Source of the DNA: an uncultured Agrobacterium sp.
GTDB lineage: Bacteria; Pseudomonadota; Alphaproteobacteria; Rhizobiales; Rhizobiaceae
Assembly (NCBI GenBank): GCA_913777615.1
Contig: CAJYTK010000017.1
Coordinates: 1-64,000 of the forward strand
Reading direction: 5' to 3'
DNA: 64,000 nt
In this document: positions 47,934 to 58,500 of the stretch, one piece after another
Layout of the letters: every line of letters begins with the position of its first letter
Numbering within the stretch: position 1 is the first letter of the stretch
The notes under the pieces: model-generated
What the model was told of the DNA's origin: nothing
Databases searched by the model: none
What the model saw: the letters and a program-made list of their open reading frames with translations, nothing else
Made by a program: the position numbers and the translations under genes

Positions 47934-48617
47934 TCAGATCGCCCATTCGGAAAGGGCGGCGATCGTCGCGGGCAGATCCTGCATGCGGGAGATCACTGTC
48001 TCGGCACCAGCGTCGGTCAGCTTGTCCGCATGGCTCGGATAGCTGTGCGATGCTCCGGTGAAGCCGATGACGCGCATGCCAGCCGCGCGCGCGCCGGTGA
48101 TGCCATGAACCGAATCTTCGATCACAACGACCTTGTCAGGCGAGACGCCGAACTGCTTGGCGCCGTGGAGGAAAATGTCGGGCTTCGGCTTGACGCGATC
48201 CGCTCCAAGATCCTTGGCGGAATAGACATGGCCCTCGAAATAGGGCTTCAAGCCGACCTTCGTCAGCATCATGTCGAGCCGGGCGCTGGAAGAATTCGAG
48301 CAGATGCAGCGCTGTGTCGTCAGGCGCGACAGGGCAAATTTCACGCCGTCAATGACTTTGACGTCGCGTGCCAGGCGCGCATCCAACAGCTTTTCCGACT
48401 TATCAAGCAGCGTGGCAGAGAGCGGAATGCTCGCCTCCCGCTCGACCTCCAGCAGGATGTTTTTCCATGTCATGCCGGAAAAGCGTTCGCCCATCTCCTC
48501 GACAGAAATCGGATAGCCGGCCTCTGTCAACAGGCGGGATTCGACTTGTGCCGCGATGATCTCTGAATCGACCAGAACGCCGTCGCAGTCGAAAATGATA
48601 AGGTCGAAGCCGCTCAT
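47934..48617 (-). CDS. HAD-family phosphatase (phosphoglycolate/sugar-phosphate type)
   Basis: A 227-residue protein. Motif I is IIFDCDGVLVDSEIIAAQ, motif II is CSNSSS, the motif III Lys is in DRVKPKPDIFLHGAKQF, and motif IV is VVIEDSVHGITGARAAGM. All catalytic residues are present and the substrate is unknown. AAGGAG before ATG 48617 decides the start. It is a single gene between the terminator at 47893-47926 and the divergent GntR gene. Confidence 0.9.
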   Translation of the reverse strand: MSGFDLIIFDCDGVLVDSEIIAAQVESRLLTEAGYPISVEEMGERFSGMTWKNILLEVEREASIPLSATLLDKSEKLLDARLARDVKVIDGVKFALSRLTTQRCICSNSSSARLDMMLTKVGLKPYFEGHVYSAKDLGADRVKPKPDIFLHGAKQFGVSPDKVVVIEDSVHGITGARAAGMRVIGFTGASHSYPSHADKLTDAGAETVISRMQDLPATIAALSEWAI

Positions 48618-48763
48618 ATGCGCTCCTTGATGTCGGTAGAGGAATTGATGGAGTGGCTGGCTTTTAGACCAAGTACTGGAGAAGCTCAACCAGCTGGAAT
48701 GCAATGGAGCTTTGCGGCTACACTGTCGCTCGACAATCCCCTGACCTCGCCCTATGTCAGGTC

Positions 48764-49444
48764 ATGGTCAAGATTCCAAAGCCCAAGCCAGACGATACGA
48801 TTGCCGCCAAGATCAGCCGCACGCTTGCCGAGCGTATCGTGCGCGGCGAGCTCGCGCCCGGCGAAAGACTGAGACAGGACCACATCGCTGAAGAATTTGG
48901 CGCCTCTCATGTGCCGGTGCGGGAGGCATTTCGCCGTCTGGAGGCCCAGGGGCTTGCAGTCAGCATTCCGCGCCGGGGCGTTCGCGTTGCTGATTTCGGT
49001 CTGGCCGATGTGCGCGAGGTGGCGGAAATGCGCGCCGCACTCGAGGTTCTGGCACTTCGCAATGCGATACCGAACCTGACGGATGCCATTCTTACCGAAG
49101 CCGAGGCTGCGACCCATGAAGGCGACGACGCGCAGGATGTTCGCCATTGGGAAGCGGCGAACCGTCGCTTCCACAGGCTGATTATCGCACCGTGCAACAT
49201 GCCAAGGTTGATGGAAGCCATAGACGGGCTTCATGCTGCAAGCGCCCGCTTCCTGTTTTCCGCCTGGCGAGCTGGATGGGAGCGACGCACAGATACCGAT
49301 CACCGCGCCATAATCGATGCGCTTCGCGATGGACGTGGTGAAGAAGCGATTCGGATATTGCATGGTCACGTGCAATGGATCGGCCGCACGGCGGTTCGAA
49401 CGCCGACCGGCTCGACGCGCGATGCCTTTTCAATCGTGGGATAG
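48764..49444 (+). CDS. GntR-family (FCD/FadR-type) transcriptional regulator
   Basis: A 226-residue regulator. The winged helix is at residues 12-75 (RTLAERIVRGELAPGERLRQ, HIAEEFGASHVPVREAFRRL). The C-terminal FCD domain has the Asp/His metal-ligand pattern (EMRAALEVLALRNAIPNLTD, HWEAANRRFHRLIIAPCNMP, DTDHRAIIDALRDGRGEEAI). It is probably a repressor responding to an organic acid; the target is not known. ATG 48764 is the likely start, with a weak AGG before it; a longer frame opens at 48704. It is divergent from the HAD gene and converges on the repeat-protein gene with a 21-base gap. Confidence 0.88.
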   Translation: MVKIPKPKPDDTIAAKISRTLAERIVRGELAPGERLRQDHIAEEFGASHVPVREAFRRLEAQGLAVSIPRRGVRVADFGLADVREVAEMRAALEVLALRNAIPNLTDAILTEAEAATHEGDDAQDVRHWEAANRRFHRLIIAPCNMPRLMEAIDGLHAASARFLFSAWRAGWERRTDTDHRAIIDALRDGRGEEAIRILHGHVQWIGRTAVRTPTGSTRDAFSIVG

Positions 49445-49465
49445 TGACCGTCTTTGCAGTGGAAG

Positions 49466-50548
49466 TCAGTCTGCGACGTTGATCTCGGTGCGTTCGGACG
49501 CTGTCACCGTAGCATTGACTTCCTTCGGCTCGCGATTGGTCTTCTTGTCGTAGGTCACTTTTACCGAATATGTCCCGGGGTGAAGCGTTTCCTGATGCGT
49601 CGTTCCGTAGCGCCCGGAAATTTCCTTCTGCGTCCCCTGTAAGTCCTTGGTGGTTTCGACGATGTCGATTCGCTCCGCTTTCGGGGCTGAAACGGCAAGG
49701 ACGCCAGCATCGAGATCGACAGTAAGATCCGTGCGCTGGCCGGCTGTCACAGTGAACGGCTTTTCAACGCTGACCTTGCCGAGGCGCGCCCTCATGATGA
49801 AGTTTCCGGCCGGCATCTGCATGATCTTGCCAGGGCCATAAGTTCCGGTAATTGTCTTACGAGTACCGTCCAGCGTGTCGGTTTCGGCAAGTGCCTCGAA
49901 GCGGATGCCGTCCGTCTCCACCTTGCGGCCGCCTTCCTTGTAGACAGCATTGGCCACGACCACGCCGCTTGGAATGATAACGTCGTGTGTCAGCGTATCG
50001 CCCGCTTTGACGGTAATCGTTTCTTCTGCCTCAGCTGGACCGATACGGCCCTGAAGCTTCAACTCGCCAGCGGGAACGAAAATTTCCTTTGATCCGTAGA
50101 CACTATCGTTGAAATCGTCCTGCGTGACTGTCACGCGCGCAAGAGGCTCTGCCTCCTTGCTTTCCGGGCTGCGCTTGGGAACGATCGTCAGCTGCGCGGC
50201 CTCGAAATCGACCGCAAGGTCCGTCACGCCGCCGTCCTTCACTTCGAATGCGATTTCACGACTGATACTGCCGAGAGAGGCAACGGCAACGTAGCGTCCG
50301 GGCGGAATCTTTTCCTCGAAGGTCGCATCGTACGCACCGCCGACATTCTCGTCACTGCGGCCACCCATGCTGTCTGCCTTGTAGAAATCCCAGCGAACCT
50401 TGTCGCTATCGCCAAGCGACGGGCCGCCGCTGAACATCACGGCATTCGTGCGTACATTCACTTGCGGCTTCGGCGCCTGCGGCGCAGCCTGCTGGGAAAA
50501 GGCGGCGCTGGCATAGAGCGTCGCGGCGATCATCAAGGCTATGCGCAT
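49466..50548 (-). CDS. Exported protein with four internal beta-sandwich-like repeats
   Basis: A 360-residue protein with a signal peptide (MRIALMIAATLYASAAFSQQ). It is built of four similar units of about 80 residues, each with P-x-G then a strand and a later V-x-A/G-x-x-T-D-L: PPGRYVAVASLGSISREIAF, PAGELKLQGRIGPAEAEETI, PAGNFIMRARLGKVSVEKPF and HPGTYSVKVTYDKKTNREPK. There are no cysteines and no catalytic motif. It resembles PEGA or carboxypeptidase-regulatory-like domains and is probably periplasmic or surface-associated. The function is unknown. GGTAAG precedes ATG 50548. It is divergent from ccrM. Confidence 0.8.
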   Translation of the reverse strand: MRIALMIAATLYASAAFSQQAAPQAPKPQVNVRTNAVMFSGGPSLGDSDKVRWDFYKADSMGGRSDENVGGAYDATFEEKIPPGRYVAVASLGSISREIAFEVKDGGVTDLAVDFEAAQLTIVPKRSPESKEAEPLARVTVTQDDFNDSVYGSKEIFVPAGELKLQGRIGPAEAEETITVKAGDTLTHDVIIPSGVVVANAVYKEGGRKVETDGIRFEALAETDTLDGTRKTITGTYGPGKIMQMPAGNFIMRARLGKVSVEKPFTVTAGQRTDLTVDLDAGVLAVSAPKAERIDIVETTKDLQGTQKEISGRYGTTHQETLHPGTYSVKVTYDKKTNREPKEVNATVTASERTEINVAD

Positions 50549-50688
50549 TTTCAACTTACCCCTGCACCCGTCACTGGCACCATAATACCGCCAGCGTGGA
50601 AAATTCCTAAATCAAAACGTTAAAAATAATATCCGGTTCCATTCCCATCTTTTTGGGATTTTTCAGGGGTTTGTTCAGCCTTTGATAA

Positions 50689-51891
<1,203 letters not shown>

Positions 51892-51969
51892 TCTGCGATC
51901 CACCGCCTCGTGCTGCTTTAGCCAGATACTTCATCCGGTTTTAGTACCTTCAGTCCCGGATGAAGAGCA

Positions 51970-52010
51970 ACCAGGGCTCGGCGTTTACCAGACGCCGGGC
52001 CCTGGTTTTA
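51970..52010 (+). terminator. Rho-independent terminator of ccrM
   Basis: A 15-base stem (51970-51984 with 51992-52006, one G-T wobble) around a 7-base loop, followed by TTTTA. It lies 79 bases after the ccrM stop. Confidence 0.88.
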
Positions 52011-52276
52011 TCATGTTAGAAATACCGAATTTTCATGAAATATTTCAATCGCATGGACAGCTTCGAGCAAGTAAGCCTCTTTAATCAGTCACGCCAAGGG
52101 AACGACAGCTAACCGCCGCCGCATCCATCCACGGGCTTTTAGAAGCGCCGCTGGTGACTGATGTGGAAAGCCAAGAAAACGGAATGCTCCCCCACATTGA
52201 CGATTCTTCGATCTGGCCGCTTGCGGCTGGACTGGCGCAGGACGGGGACCGCCATTCCCGCCTGCGCCAGGGATTC
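52011..52276. other. Remainder of a 385-base gap after ccrM; hairpin, no gene seen
   Basis: Between the ccrM terminator and the HAD gene I see no convincing gene on either strand. A hairpin pairs TGGCGCAGG (52233-52241) with CCTGCGCCA (52261-52269), with an inner CGGG/CCCG pair and one bulged A. It lies just after the HAD stop on the minus strand and may end that transcript, though no T-run follows. Confidence 0.4.
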
Positions 52277-52888
52277 TCAAGCCTTGATGCCGTAGTCGGC
52301 AAGATCCGCCTTCAGCTTTTCAGCACTCGTAAAATGCACGGCCTGCCAGCCGGCCTCCTTCGCGCCTTCCACATTGGCAATCGTATCGTCGATAAAGATG
52401 CTGGTTTCTGGATCGAGCCCGAACGTCTCCGCATGGAGAGTGTAGATTGCTACATCCGGCTTGATCAAACCGACATCGCCTGACACGGTCACGCCGCGCG
52501 ATAGTGTCAGGAATGGATACATCTTCTGCGCTTCGCGAAACGTGTCGGACGCGAAATTCGTCAGCATCGTCACGTCATGGCCGCTGTCGATCAGACCTTT
52601 GAGAATGGCGACGGAATCGTCATAGGAGTGGGACACCATCTCGTGCCAGTGCTTGCGAAAAGCGCGAATCTGCTCTTCTCGATCGGGATGGCTGTCCAAT
52701 AGCAACGCCTCGGCGTCTTCCCACGTGCGACCGCGGTCCTGTTCTGTATTCCAGTCATGGGTGCAGACGTTTTCGAAGAACCAGGCGCGTTCCGCATCGT
52801 CGGGGATCAGGCGGCTATAGGGAATGTGCGGATCGTAATGAATGAGAACCTTGCCGATATCGAAAACGATATGATTGATCTTTTTCAT
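52277..52888 (-). CDS. HAD-family hydrolase (YihX-like)
   Basis: A 203-residue protein. Motif I is HIVFDIGKVLIHYDP, where the second Asp of the usual DxD is Gly, as in YihX-type enzymes. TMLTNFASDTFREAQKMYPF is motif II, GLIKPDVAIYTLHAETFG is motif III, and FIDDTIANVEGAKEAGWQAV is motif IV. It is probably a sugar-phosphate phosphatase or haloacid dehalogenase relative. AGGA 7 bases before ATG 52888 decides the start. It lies 17 bases after mutY in the same direction. Confidence 0.9.
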   Translation of the reverse strand: MKKINHIVFDIGKVLIHYDPHIPYSRLIPDDAERAWFFENVCTHDWNTEQDRGRTWEDAEALLLDSHPDREEQIRAFRKHWHEMVSHSYDDSVAILKGLIDSGHDVTMLTNFASDTFREAQKMYPFLTLSRGVTVSGDVGLIKPDVAIYTLHAETFGLDPETSIFIDDTIANVEGAKEAGWQAVHFTSAEKLKADLADYGIKA

Positions 52889-52905
52889 GAAATTGTCCTG
52901 TTGCT

Positions 52906-54012
52906 TCAAATCGCCCGAGATTTGCGGCTTGATGCCGCAAATGCCAATGGAATAGCCTGTGAGATTGCCTTTTTCATCACCGTCGGCAGTGCCTGGGCAT
53001 CAAGATTTGTGACCGGCTCCCACCATCCGTCATCGTGCCGAAGGTCACTTTCGACTTTGGCCCGATAGATCGACAGCCTGAGCTCGAAATGCGTGAAGAC
53101 ATGCACGATCGTGCCTGCCGCTTCCCAGTCGGCGTCAAAAGGCGCATGCGACGTATCGGTGCCGCCATCCAGGCGGGCGGTCCAGGCTGTGGTCGGCACT
53201 TCCGTCATGCCACCGAGAAGACCACTTTCGACGCGCCGTCGCAGAAGGAGCTCACCCCTGTCATTGACGGCAACGAAGGCCGCTCCAACGCGGACGGGTT
53301 TGTCCTTCTTCTTGGCCTTGACCGGAAAGCGCTCCGGCTCATCCTGCGCCAGGGCAAGACATCGGCCATTAAACGGACAGAGCGCGCAGGCGGGGCGCTT
53401 CGGCGTACAGATAGTGGCGCCGAGATCCATCATCGCCTGGGCAAAATCGCCGGGGCGGTCGCCAGGTGTAATCTCTGCAACTCTTGCTTTCATCAGTGGT
53501 TTTGAGGCGGGCAACGGCGAATCGATCAGGAACAGGCGTGAGATCACCCGCTCCACATTGCCATCCATCACCGCAGCCTTCCGGTTAAAGGCAATGGCAG
53601 CCACAGCCGCCGAGGTATAATCGCCAATCCCAGGAAGAGCCTTCAAACCGTCCTCGGTATCGGGAAACCTGCCGCCATGCTGAAAGGCGACCGCTTCGGC
53701 GCATTTCTTCAGGTTTCGCGCACGCGCATAGTAGCCAAGCCCTGCCCAGGCGGCCATGACGTCCTCTGTCGGCGCTGCTGCAAGATCGTCAACGGTCGGC
53801 CATGCGGCAAGAAACTTTGTGAAGTAAGGCTTCACGGCTTGCACGGTCGTCTGCTGCAACATCACTTCGGAAAGCCACACATGGTAGGGATCGGCCCGCA
53901 ACCCCTTGGCCCCCATGGAAGGCGAGGTTCTCCACGGCAGGTCGCGGTGGTGGCGGTCATACCATGCCAGCAGCAGCTGGGCATAAGCCGACCCTTCAAT
54001 TTTATGCAGCAT
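52906..54012 (-). CDS. mutY: A/G-specific adenine glycosylase MutY
   Basis: A 368-residue enzyme that removes adenine mispaired with 8-oxoguanine. The catalytic Glu is in SEVMLQQTTVQAVKPYF, the helix-hairpin-helix is LPGIGDYTSAAVAAIAF, the catalytic Asp is in AVMDGNVERVISRLF, and the four iron-sulfur Cys are in CTPKRPACALCPFNGRC. A C-terminal NUDIX-like 8-oxoG recognition domain follows (FVAVNDRGELLLRRRVESGL). ATG 54012 is preferred; the frame runs on to TTG 54099 without support. It is divergent from the DciA-like gene. Confidence 0.95.
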   Translation of the reverse strand: MLHKIEGSAYAQLLLAWYDRHHRDLPWRTSPSMGAKGLRADPYHVWLSEVMLQQTTVQAVKPYFTKFLAAWPTVDDLAAAPTEDVMAAWAGLGYYARARNLKKCAEAVAFQHGGRFPDTEDGLKALPGIGDYTSAAVAAIAFNRKAAVMDGNVERVISRLFLIDSPLPASKPLMKARVAEITPGDRPGDFAQAMMDLGATICTPKRPACALCPFNGRCLALAQDEPERFPVKAKKKDKPVRVGAAFVAVNDRGELLLRRRVESGLLGGMTEVPTTAWTARLDGGTDTSHAPFDADWEAAGTIVHVFTHFELRLSIYRAKVESDLRHDDGWWEPVTNLDAQALPTVMKKAISQAIPLAFAASSRKSRAI

Positions 54013-54122
54013 ATGTAAGGTCTGTTCCAATTTGGCTGAGGGCGTTTCCAATTGAGACGGAAACGTCCTATACTTGGTCCATACGCTTCGCCCGATCAAG
54101 CCACGAGTATAGAGTTGTGACT

Positions 54123-54632
54123 ATGCGACCACCCCGTAAAGGTGTCCTTCAGATTGCCGAAGTGGCAAATGGTATCATCGATCCCGTTCTGGCAAAGCGT
54201 GCAGGAATAAGCACCGCGCTGCTTGGTTCATGGGATGAGATCGCTGGCATTGATTTTGCCGATTGCACCCGCCCTGAGAAGATCACCTGGCCCCGCCGCG
54301 ACGAGGGGCCGGATCGCGGCGGTTATCAGCCGGGCGTTTTGACCATTGCGTGCGAAGGCGCGCGCGCTCTTTTCCTGACCCACGCGCAGGGCGAGTTGAT
54401 TGCCCGCATCAACGGTTTCTTCGGCTTTCCTGCCGTACGTCAAATCCGGATCGTGCAAAAGCCGGTTTCGGCGGCATCGACGCGCCGCCGCAAGCCGCAG
54501 CCTTTGCGGGGTGAGGCAGCAAAGAAGCTGGACGATATGATGCAGGGCATAGAAAGCGAGGCGCTGCGCAAGGCGGTGGAGCGCCTCGGCACCGCGGTCA
54601 TGCAAAAGCGACCCAAGGGCAGGACACTCTGA
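54123..54632 (+). CDS. DciA-like protein (DUF721)
   Basis: A 169-residue protein. The N-terminal part GVLQIAEVANGIIDPVLAKR, then LLGSWDEIAGIDFADCTRPE and GVLTIACEGARALFLTHAQG is the DUF721 (DciA) fold, followed by a basic linker and a helical tail. DciA proteins help load the replicative helicase in bacteria that lack DnaC; here this is inference by family. ATG 54123 is used; a GTG 6 bases upstream is also in frame. It is divergent from mutY and upstream of dsbA. Confidence 0.85.
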   Translation: MRPPRKGVLQIAEVANGIIDPVLAKRAGISTALLGSWDEIAGIDFADCTRPEKITWPRRDEGPDRGGYQPGVLTIACEGARALFLTHAQGELIARINGFFGFPAVRQIRIVQKPVSAASTRRRKPQPLRGEAAKKLDDMMQGIESEALRKAVERLGTAVMQKRPKGRTL

Positions 54633-54769
54633 ACCAGGCTATGTTTTCGAACAGTCCTTGACTGGTCACAATTCTTTGACAAGAACAACACCACTCGCCG
54701 CTTGTTGGAAACGATGTGTGGCTATATCGCAATCATAGACATTTGCGTCTTTCACAAACAGGTGCTTCC

Positions 54770-55444
54770 ATGCATGTCCCAGAACTGAACCTCACCCGCC
54801 GCGGTCTTCTCGGCACTGTCGCCATGGCCTCTGTCGCAGCTGCACTGCCGGTTGTTGCTGGCAATGCCTTTGCACAGGATCTGCCGGAATCTTCCGGTAA
54901 CGTCGACATGGCTGAGGTCCTGAAGCCCGGTGCCCTGCCGGATCGTGCGTTGGGGGACAAGAACGCTCCTGTGAAGATCGTCGAATACATGTCGATGACC
55001 TGCCCGCACTGCGCACACTTCCACAACACGACATTTGAAGAGATCAAGAAGAAGTACATCGATCCCGGCAAGGTCTATTTCGTCATTCGCGAATTCCCCT
55101 TCGATCCACGCGCCGCCGCCGCCTTCATGCTGGCTCGTTGTGCGCCGGAACAGCAGTATTTCCCCTTCATCTCCATGCTGTTCAAGCAGCAGCAGAATTG
55201 GGCCGCTGCCCAGGATGCGCGCGGAGCTCTGTTGCAAATGTCGAAAATGGCCGGTTTTTCACAGGAGAGCTTCGAGGCCTGCTTGACGAACCAGCAACTT
55301 CTGAATGATGTGAACGCGACGATGCAGCGCGGCGCAACGGAATTCGGCGTCAATTCCACGCCGACCTTCATCATCAACGGCAAGAAGTATTCTGGAGACA
55401 TGTCGGTTGAATCCATGTCGGCCCTTATCGACAGCCTTCTGTAA
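54770..55444 (+). CDS. DsbA-family thiol oxidoreductase with Tat-like signal
   Basis: A 224-residue protein. The N-terminus has a twin-arginine LTRRGLLGTVAMASVAAALP followed by a cleavage region ending GNAFAQ, so export by Tat is likely. The thioredoxin-fold active site is SMTCPHCAHFHNTTFEEI (CPHC) and the cis-Pro loop is NSTPTFIINGKKYSG. It is a periplasmic disulfide oxidase or isomerase of the DsbA/DsbG group. ATG 54770 is used. A strong terminator separates it from smc. Confidence 0.92.
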   Translation: MHVPELNLTRRGLLGTVAMASVAAALPVVAGNAFAQDLPESSGNVDMAEVLKPGALPDRALGDKNAPVKIVEYMSMTCPHCAHFHNTTFEEIKKKYIDPGKVYFVIREFPFDPRAAAAFMLARCAPEQQYFPFISMLFKQQQNWAAAQDARGALLQMSKMAGFSQESFEACLTNQQLLNDVNATMQRGATEFGVNSTPTFIINGKKYSGDMSVESMSALIDSLL

Positions 55445-55463
55445 TCGACGCTACCGCATTTTG

Positions 55464-55495
55464 ACGGGCGCCGGATATGTCCGTGCGCCCGTTTT
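55464..55495 (+). terminator. Terminator between dsbA-like gene and smc
   Basis: ACGGGCGC (55464-55471) pairs with GCGCCCGT (55485-55492), with an inner CGGA/TCCG stem, followed by TTTC. It starts 20 bases after the dsbA stop. smc starts 34 bases beyond it, so smc would need its own promoter or readthrough. Confidence 0.75.
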
Positions 55496-55528
55496 CGTGT
55501 CTCGGGCGCGATGGGGCGAGGCCGCGGC

Positions 55529-58500
55529 ATGAAGTTCAACAAGCTGCGCCTCCTGGGTTTCAAGTCCTTTGTCGAGCCCTCTGAATTCATCATCGAGCCT
55601 GGCCTGACGGGTGTTGTCGGTCCGAATGGCTGCGGCAAGTCCAATCTTGTCGAAGCGCTTCGCTGGGTGATGGGCGAAAACTCCTACAAGAACATGCGAG
55701 CCTCCGGCATGGATGACGTGATCTTTTCCGGATCCGGCAACCGTCCTGCGCGCAATACCGCAGAAGTCGGCCTTTATCTCGACAATTCCGACCGTACAGC
55801 TCCTGCCGCCTTCAATGATGCCGATGAGATTCAGGTCACGCGCCGTATCGAGCGCGAGAACGGGTCTGTCTATCGCATCAATGGCAAGGAAGCCCGTGCC
55901 AAGGATGTGCAGCTTCTCTTTGCCGACGCCTCTACCGGCGCGCGGTCGCCCTCCATGGTGGGGCAGGGCCGAATTGGCGAGTTGATCAACGCCAAGCCAC
56001 AGGCACGCCGTCAGTTGCTGGAGGAGGCGGCGGGTATTTCCGGCCTGCATTCACGCCGCCACGAGGCGGAGTTGCGCCTGCGCGCTGCCGAAACCAATCT
56101 GGAGCGGTTGGAGGATGTGACCGCACAGCTGGAAAGCCAGATCGAAAGTCTGAAACGCCAGGCCCGCCAGGCCAACCGCTTCAAGATGCTATCTGCCGAT
56201 ATCCGTGCGCGTGAAGCCACACTGCTGCACATCCGCTGGGTGGATGCCGCTGAGGCCGAGCGCGAAGCGGACACCGCCCTGAACCTTGCCACCAATCTGG
56301 TGGCTGAGAAGGCGCAGCGGCAAATGGAAGCCGCAAAAGAGCAGGGCGTGGCCAGCTTTAAGCTGCCCGAACTGCGAGAGAACGAGGCGAAGGTTGCCGC
56401 CGCGCTGCAGCGACTGCAAATCGCCCGCACGCAGCTGGACGATGAAGCAAACCGCTTGCTTCGCCGCCGCGATGAACTGGCACGCCGCCTGTCGCAGCTT
56501 GGCGAGGATATTCAGCGTGAAGAGCGGCTTGTTTCGGACAATGCCGACATTCTCGCCCGCCTCGATACGGAGGAAGCGGAGCTTCTCGACATTCTTGCCG
56601 ATTCTGGGCGCTACGCCGAAGAAACACGCGAGGCTTTCGAGGAGGCCGCTGCCAAGCTTTCAGAAAGTGAACGGGTCTTTGCGGCATTGACCGCAGAGCG
56701 AGCCGAGACCGCCGCGTCTCGCGCCCAGCTTGAGCGCTCCATTCGCGATCTTGCCGACCGCAAAATGCGTCTGGAACGGCAGTCTTCAGAGGCAACCTCC
56801 GAGATCGACACGATCGATGACAAGTTGTCGCAATTGCCTGATCCCGCCGAAAGACGTGAGAGCGTCGAGGCAGCGGAAATGGTGGCGGAAGATGCGCTGA
56901 GCTCCGTTGTACAGGCGGAAACTGCGGTTGCTGAAGCGCGCTCTGCCGAATCCTTTGCGCGCGGGCCGGTGGATAGTGCCCGCAATCGCCTCAATGCGCT
57001 GGAAACCGAAGCCCGCACCATCTCTAAAATGTTGGCAGCCGGTGCCGCCTCCGGCTCTTATACTCCTGTGGCGGAAGAACTGAAGGTCGATCGTGGCTTC
57101 GAGGCGGCTCTTGGCGCTGCCCTTGGCGACGATCTTGAAAGCCCGCTCGATCCGGCAGCACCCGCTTACTGGACGGCGAACGGTGACGGTGCGAATGATC
57201 CAGTCCTGCCCCAAGGCGTCCTGTCACTCCTTTCCCACGTGTCAGGACCTCACGCACTGATGCGCAGCCTACGCCAGATCGGCATTGTGCCGAGTGTGAA
57301 GGAGGGGCAGGAGTTGATGCCGCAGCTTAAGGCCGGTCAGCGTCTGGTGACGAAAGAGGGTGCTCTCTTCCGGTGGGATGGGCATGTGGCGAGCGCCGAT
57401 GCGCCGGGAAGTGCAGCTCTCAGGCTGGCACAGAAAAATCGTCTCGCGGAAATCGAAAACGAAATCGATGAAGCCCGTTTTGCACTGGAAGAGGCGGAGG
57501 AACGGCTGTCTGTTTCGACGGATGCGATCCGCATGGCGGAAACTGGCCTGACCGAAGCGCGTGAGCGCAGCCGCCTTGCCGCCAGACAATTGACCGAGGC
57601 ACGTGATGCGCTCTCCATGGCAGAGCGTGCGTCCGGCGACCTTCTACGCCGTCGCGATGTCGTTTCCGAGGCGTTGAACCAGATCGGCGGTCAGATCGAG
57701 GAGATCGCCGTTCAGGAGGAAAATGCACGAATAGAACTTGAGAACAGCGCCGATCTTCCGGATCTCGATCAGCGGCTGCGAGATAGCCAGCTGGAGGTTG
57801 CCACCGATCGCAGCCTTCTGGCGGAAGCACGTGCGCGCCATGAGGGATTGAACCGGGAGGCGGAAACCCGTCAGCGCCGTGTCACTGCCATCGCTCAGGA
57901 ACGCGCCACCTGGGCTGCCCGTGCCGCAAGCGCCGCAGACCACATTGCCAAACTCAGGGAGCGCGAGGAGGAAGCGCGCGACGAACTCGTGGAGCTCGAT
58001 ATTGCACCTGAAGAGTTTGACGAGAAGCGTCGTAACCTCTTGACTGAACTCCAGAAGATGGAAGAGGCGCGCCGCGCCGCCGCGGATCGCCTGGCCGAAG
58101 CGGAAAATCTCCAGCGCGACGCCGACCGTGCGGCGGCAACCGCACTCTCCGAACTGGCGGAAGCGCGTGAAAAGCGCGGCCGTGCCGAGGAGCGGCTGGT
58201 CTCTGCCCGTGAGAAGCGTCAGGAGAGCGAGAGCCGCATTCGCGAGACTTTGAATGTGGAGCCGCAAATGGCGCTGCGTCTCACTGGATTGGCTCAAGGG
58301 GCGCCGTTGCCCGAAATTCGCGATGTGGAGCGCGATCTCGACCGGCTGAAGATCGAGCGTGAGCGTCTCGGCGCTGTCAATCTGCGCGCCGATGAGGAGC
58401 AGGCGGAACTGTCGGCAAAGCTCGCCGCTCTCATCAAGGAGCGGGACGACATAATCGACGCGGTCAGAAAGCTGCGAGCAGGTATTCAAAGTCTGAACCG

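Noticed and set aside
49390-49410. GGTTCGAA resembling a tRNA T-loop
   Set aside because: It is inside the GntR coding frame, with no acceptor stem, D-arm or anticodon arm around it. No tRNA was found anywhere in the window.
50640-50665. TCCCA/TGGGA hairpin with T-run before ccrM
   Set aside because: The stem is only 5 bases and it lies in a divergent promoter region with no gene ending there.
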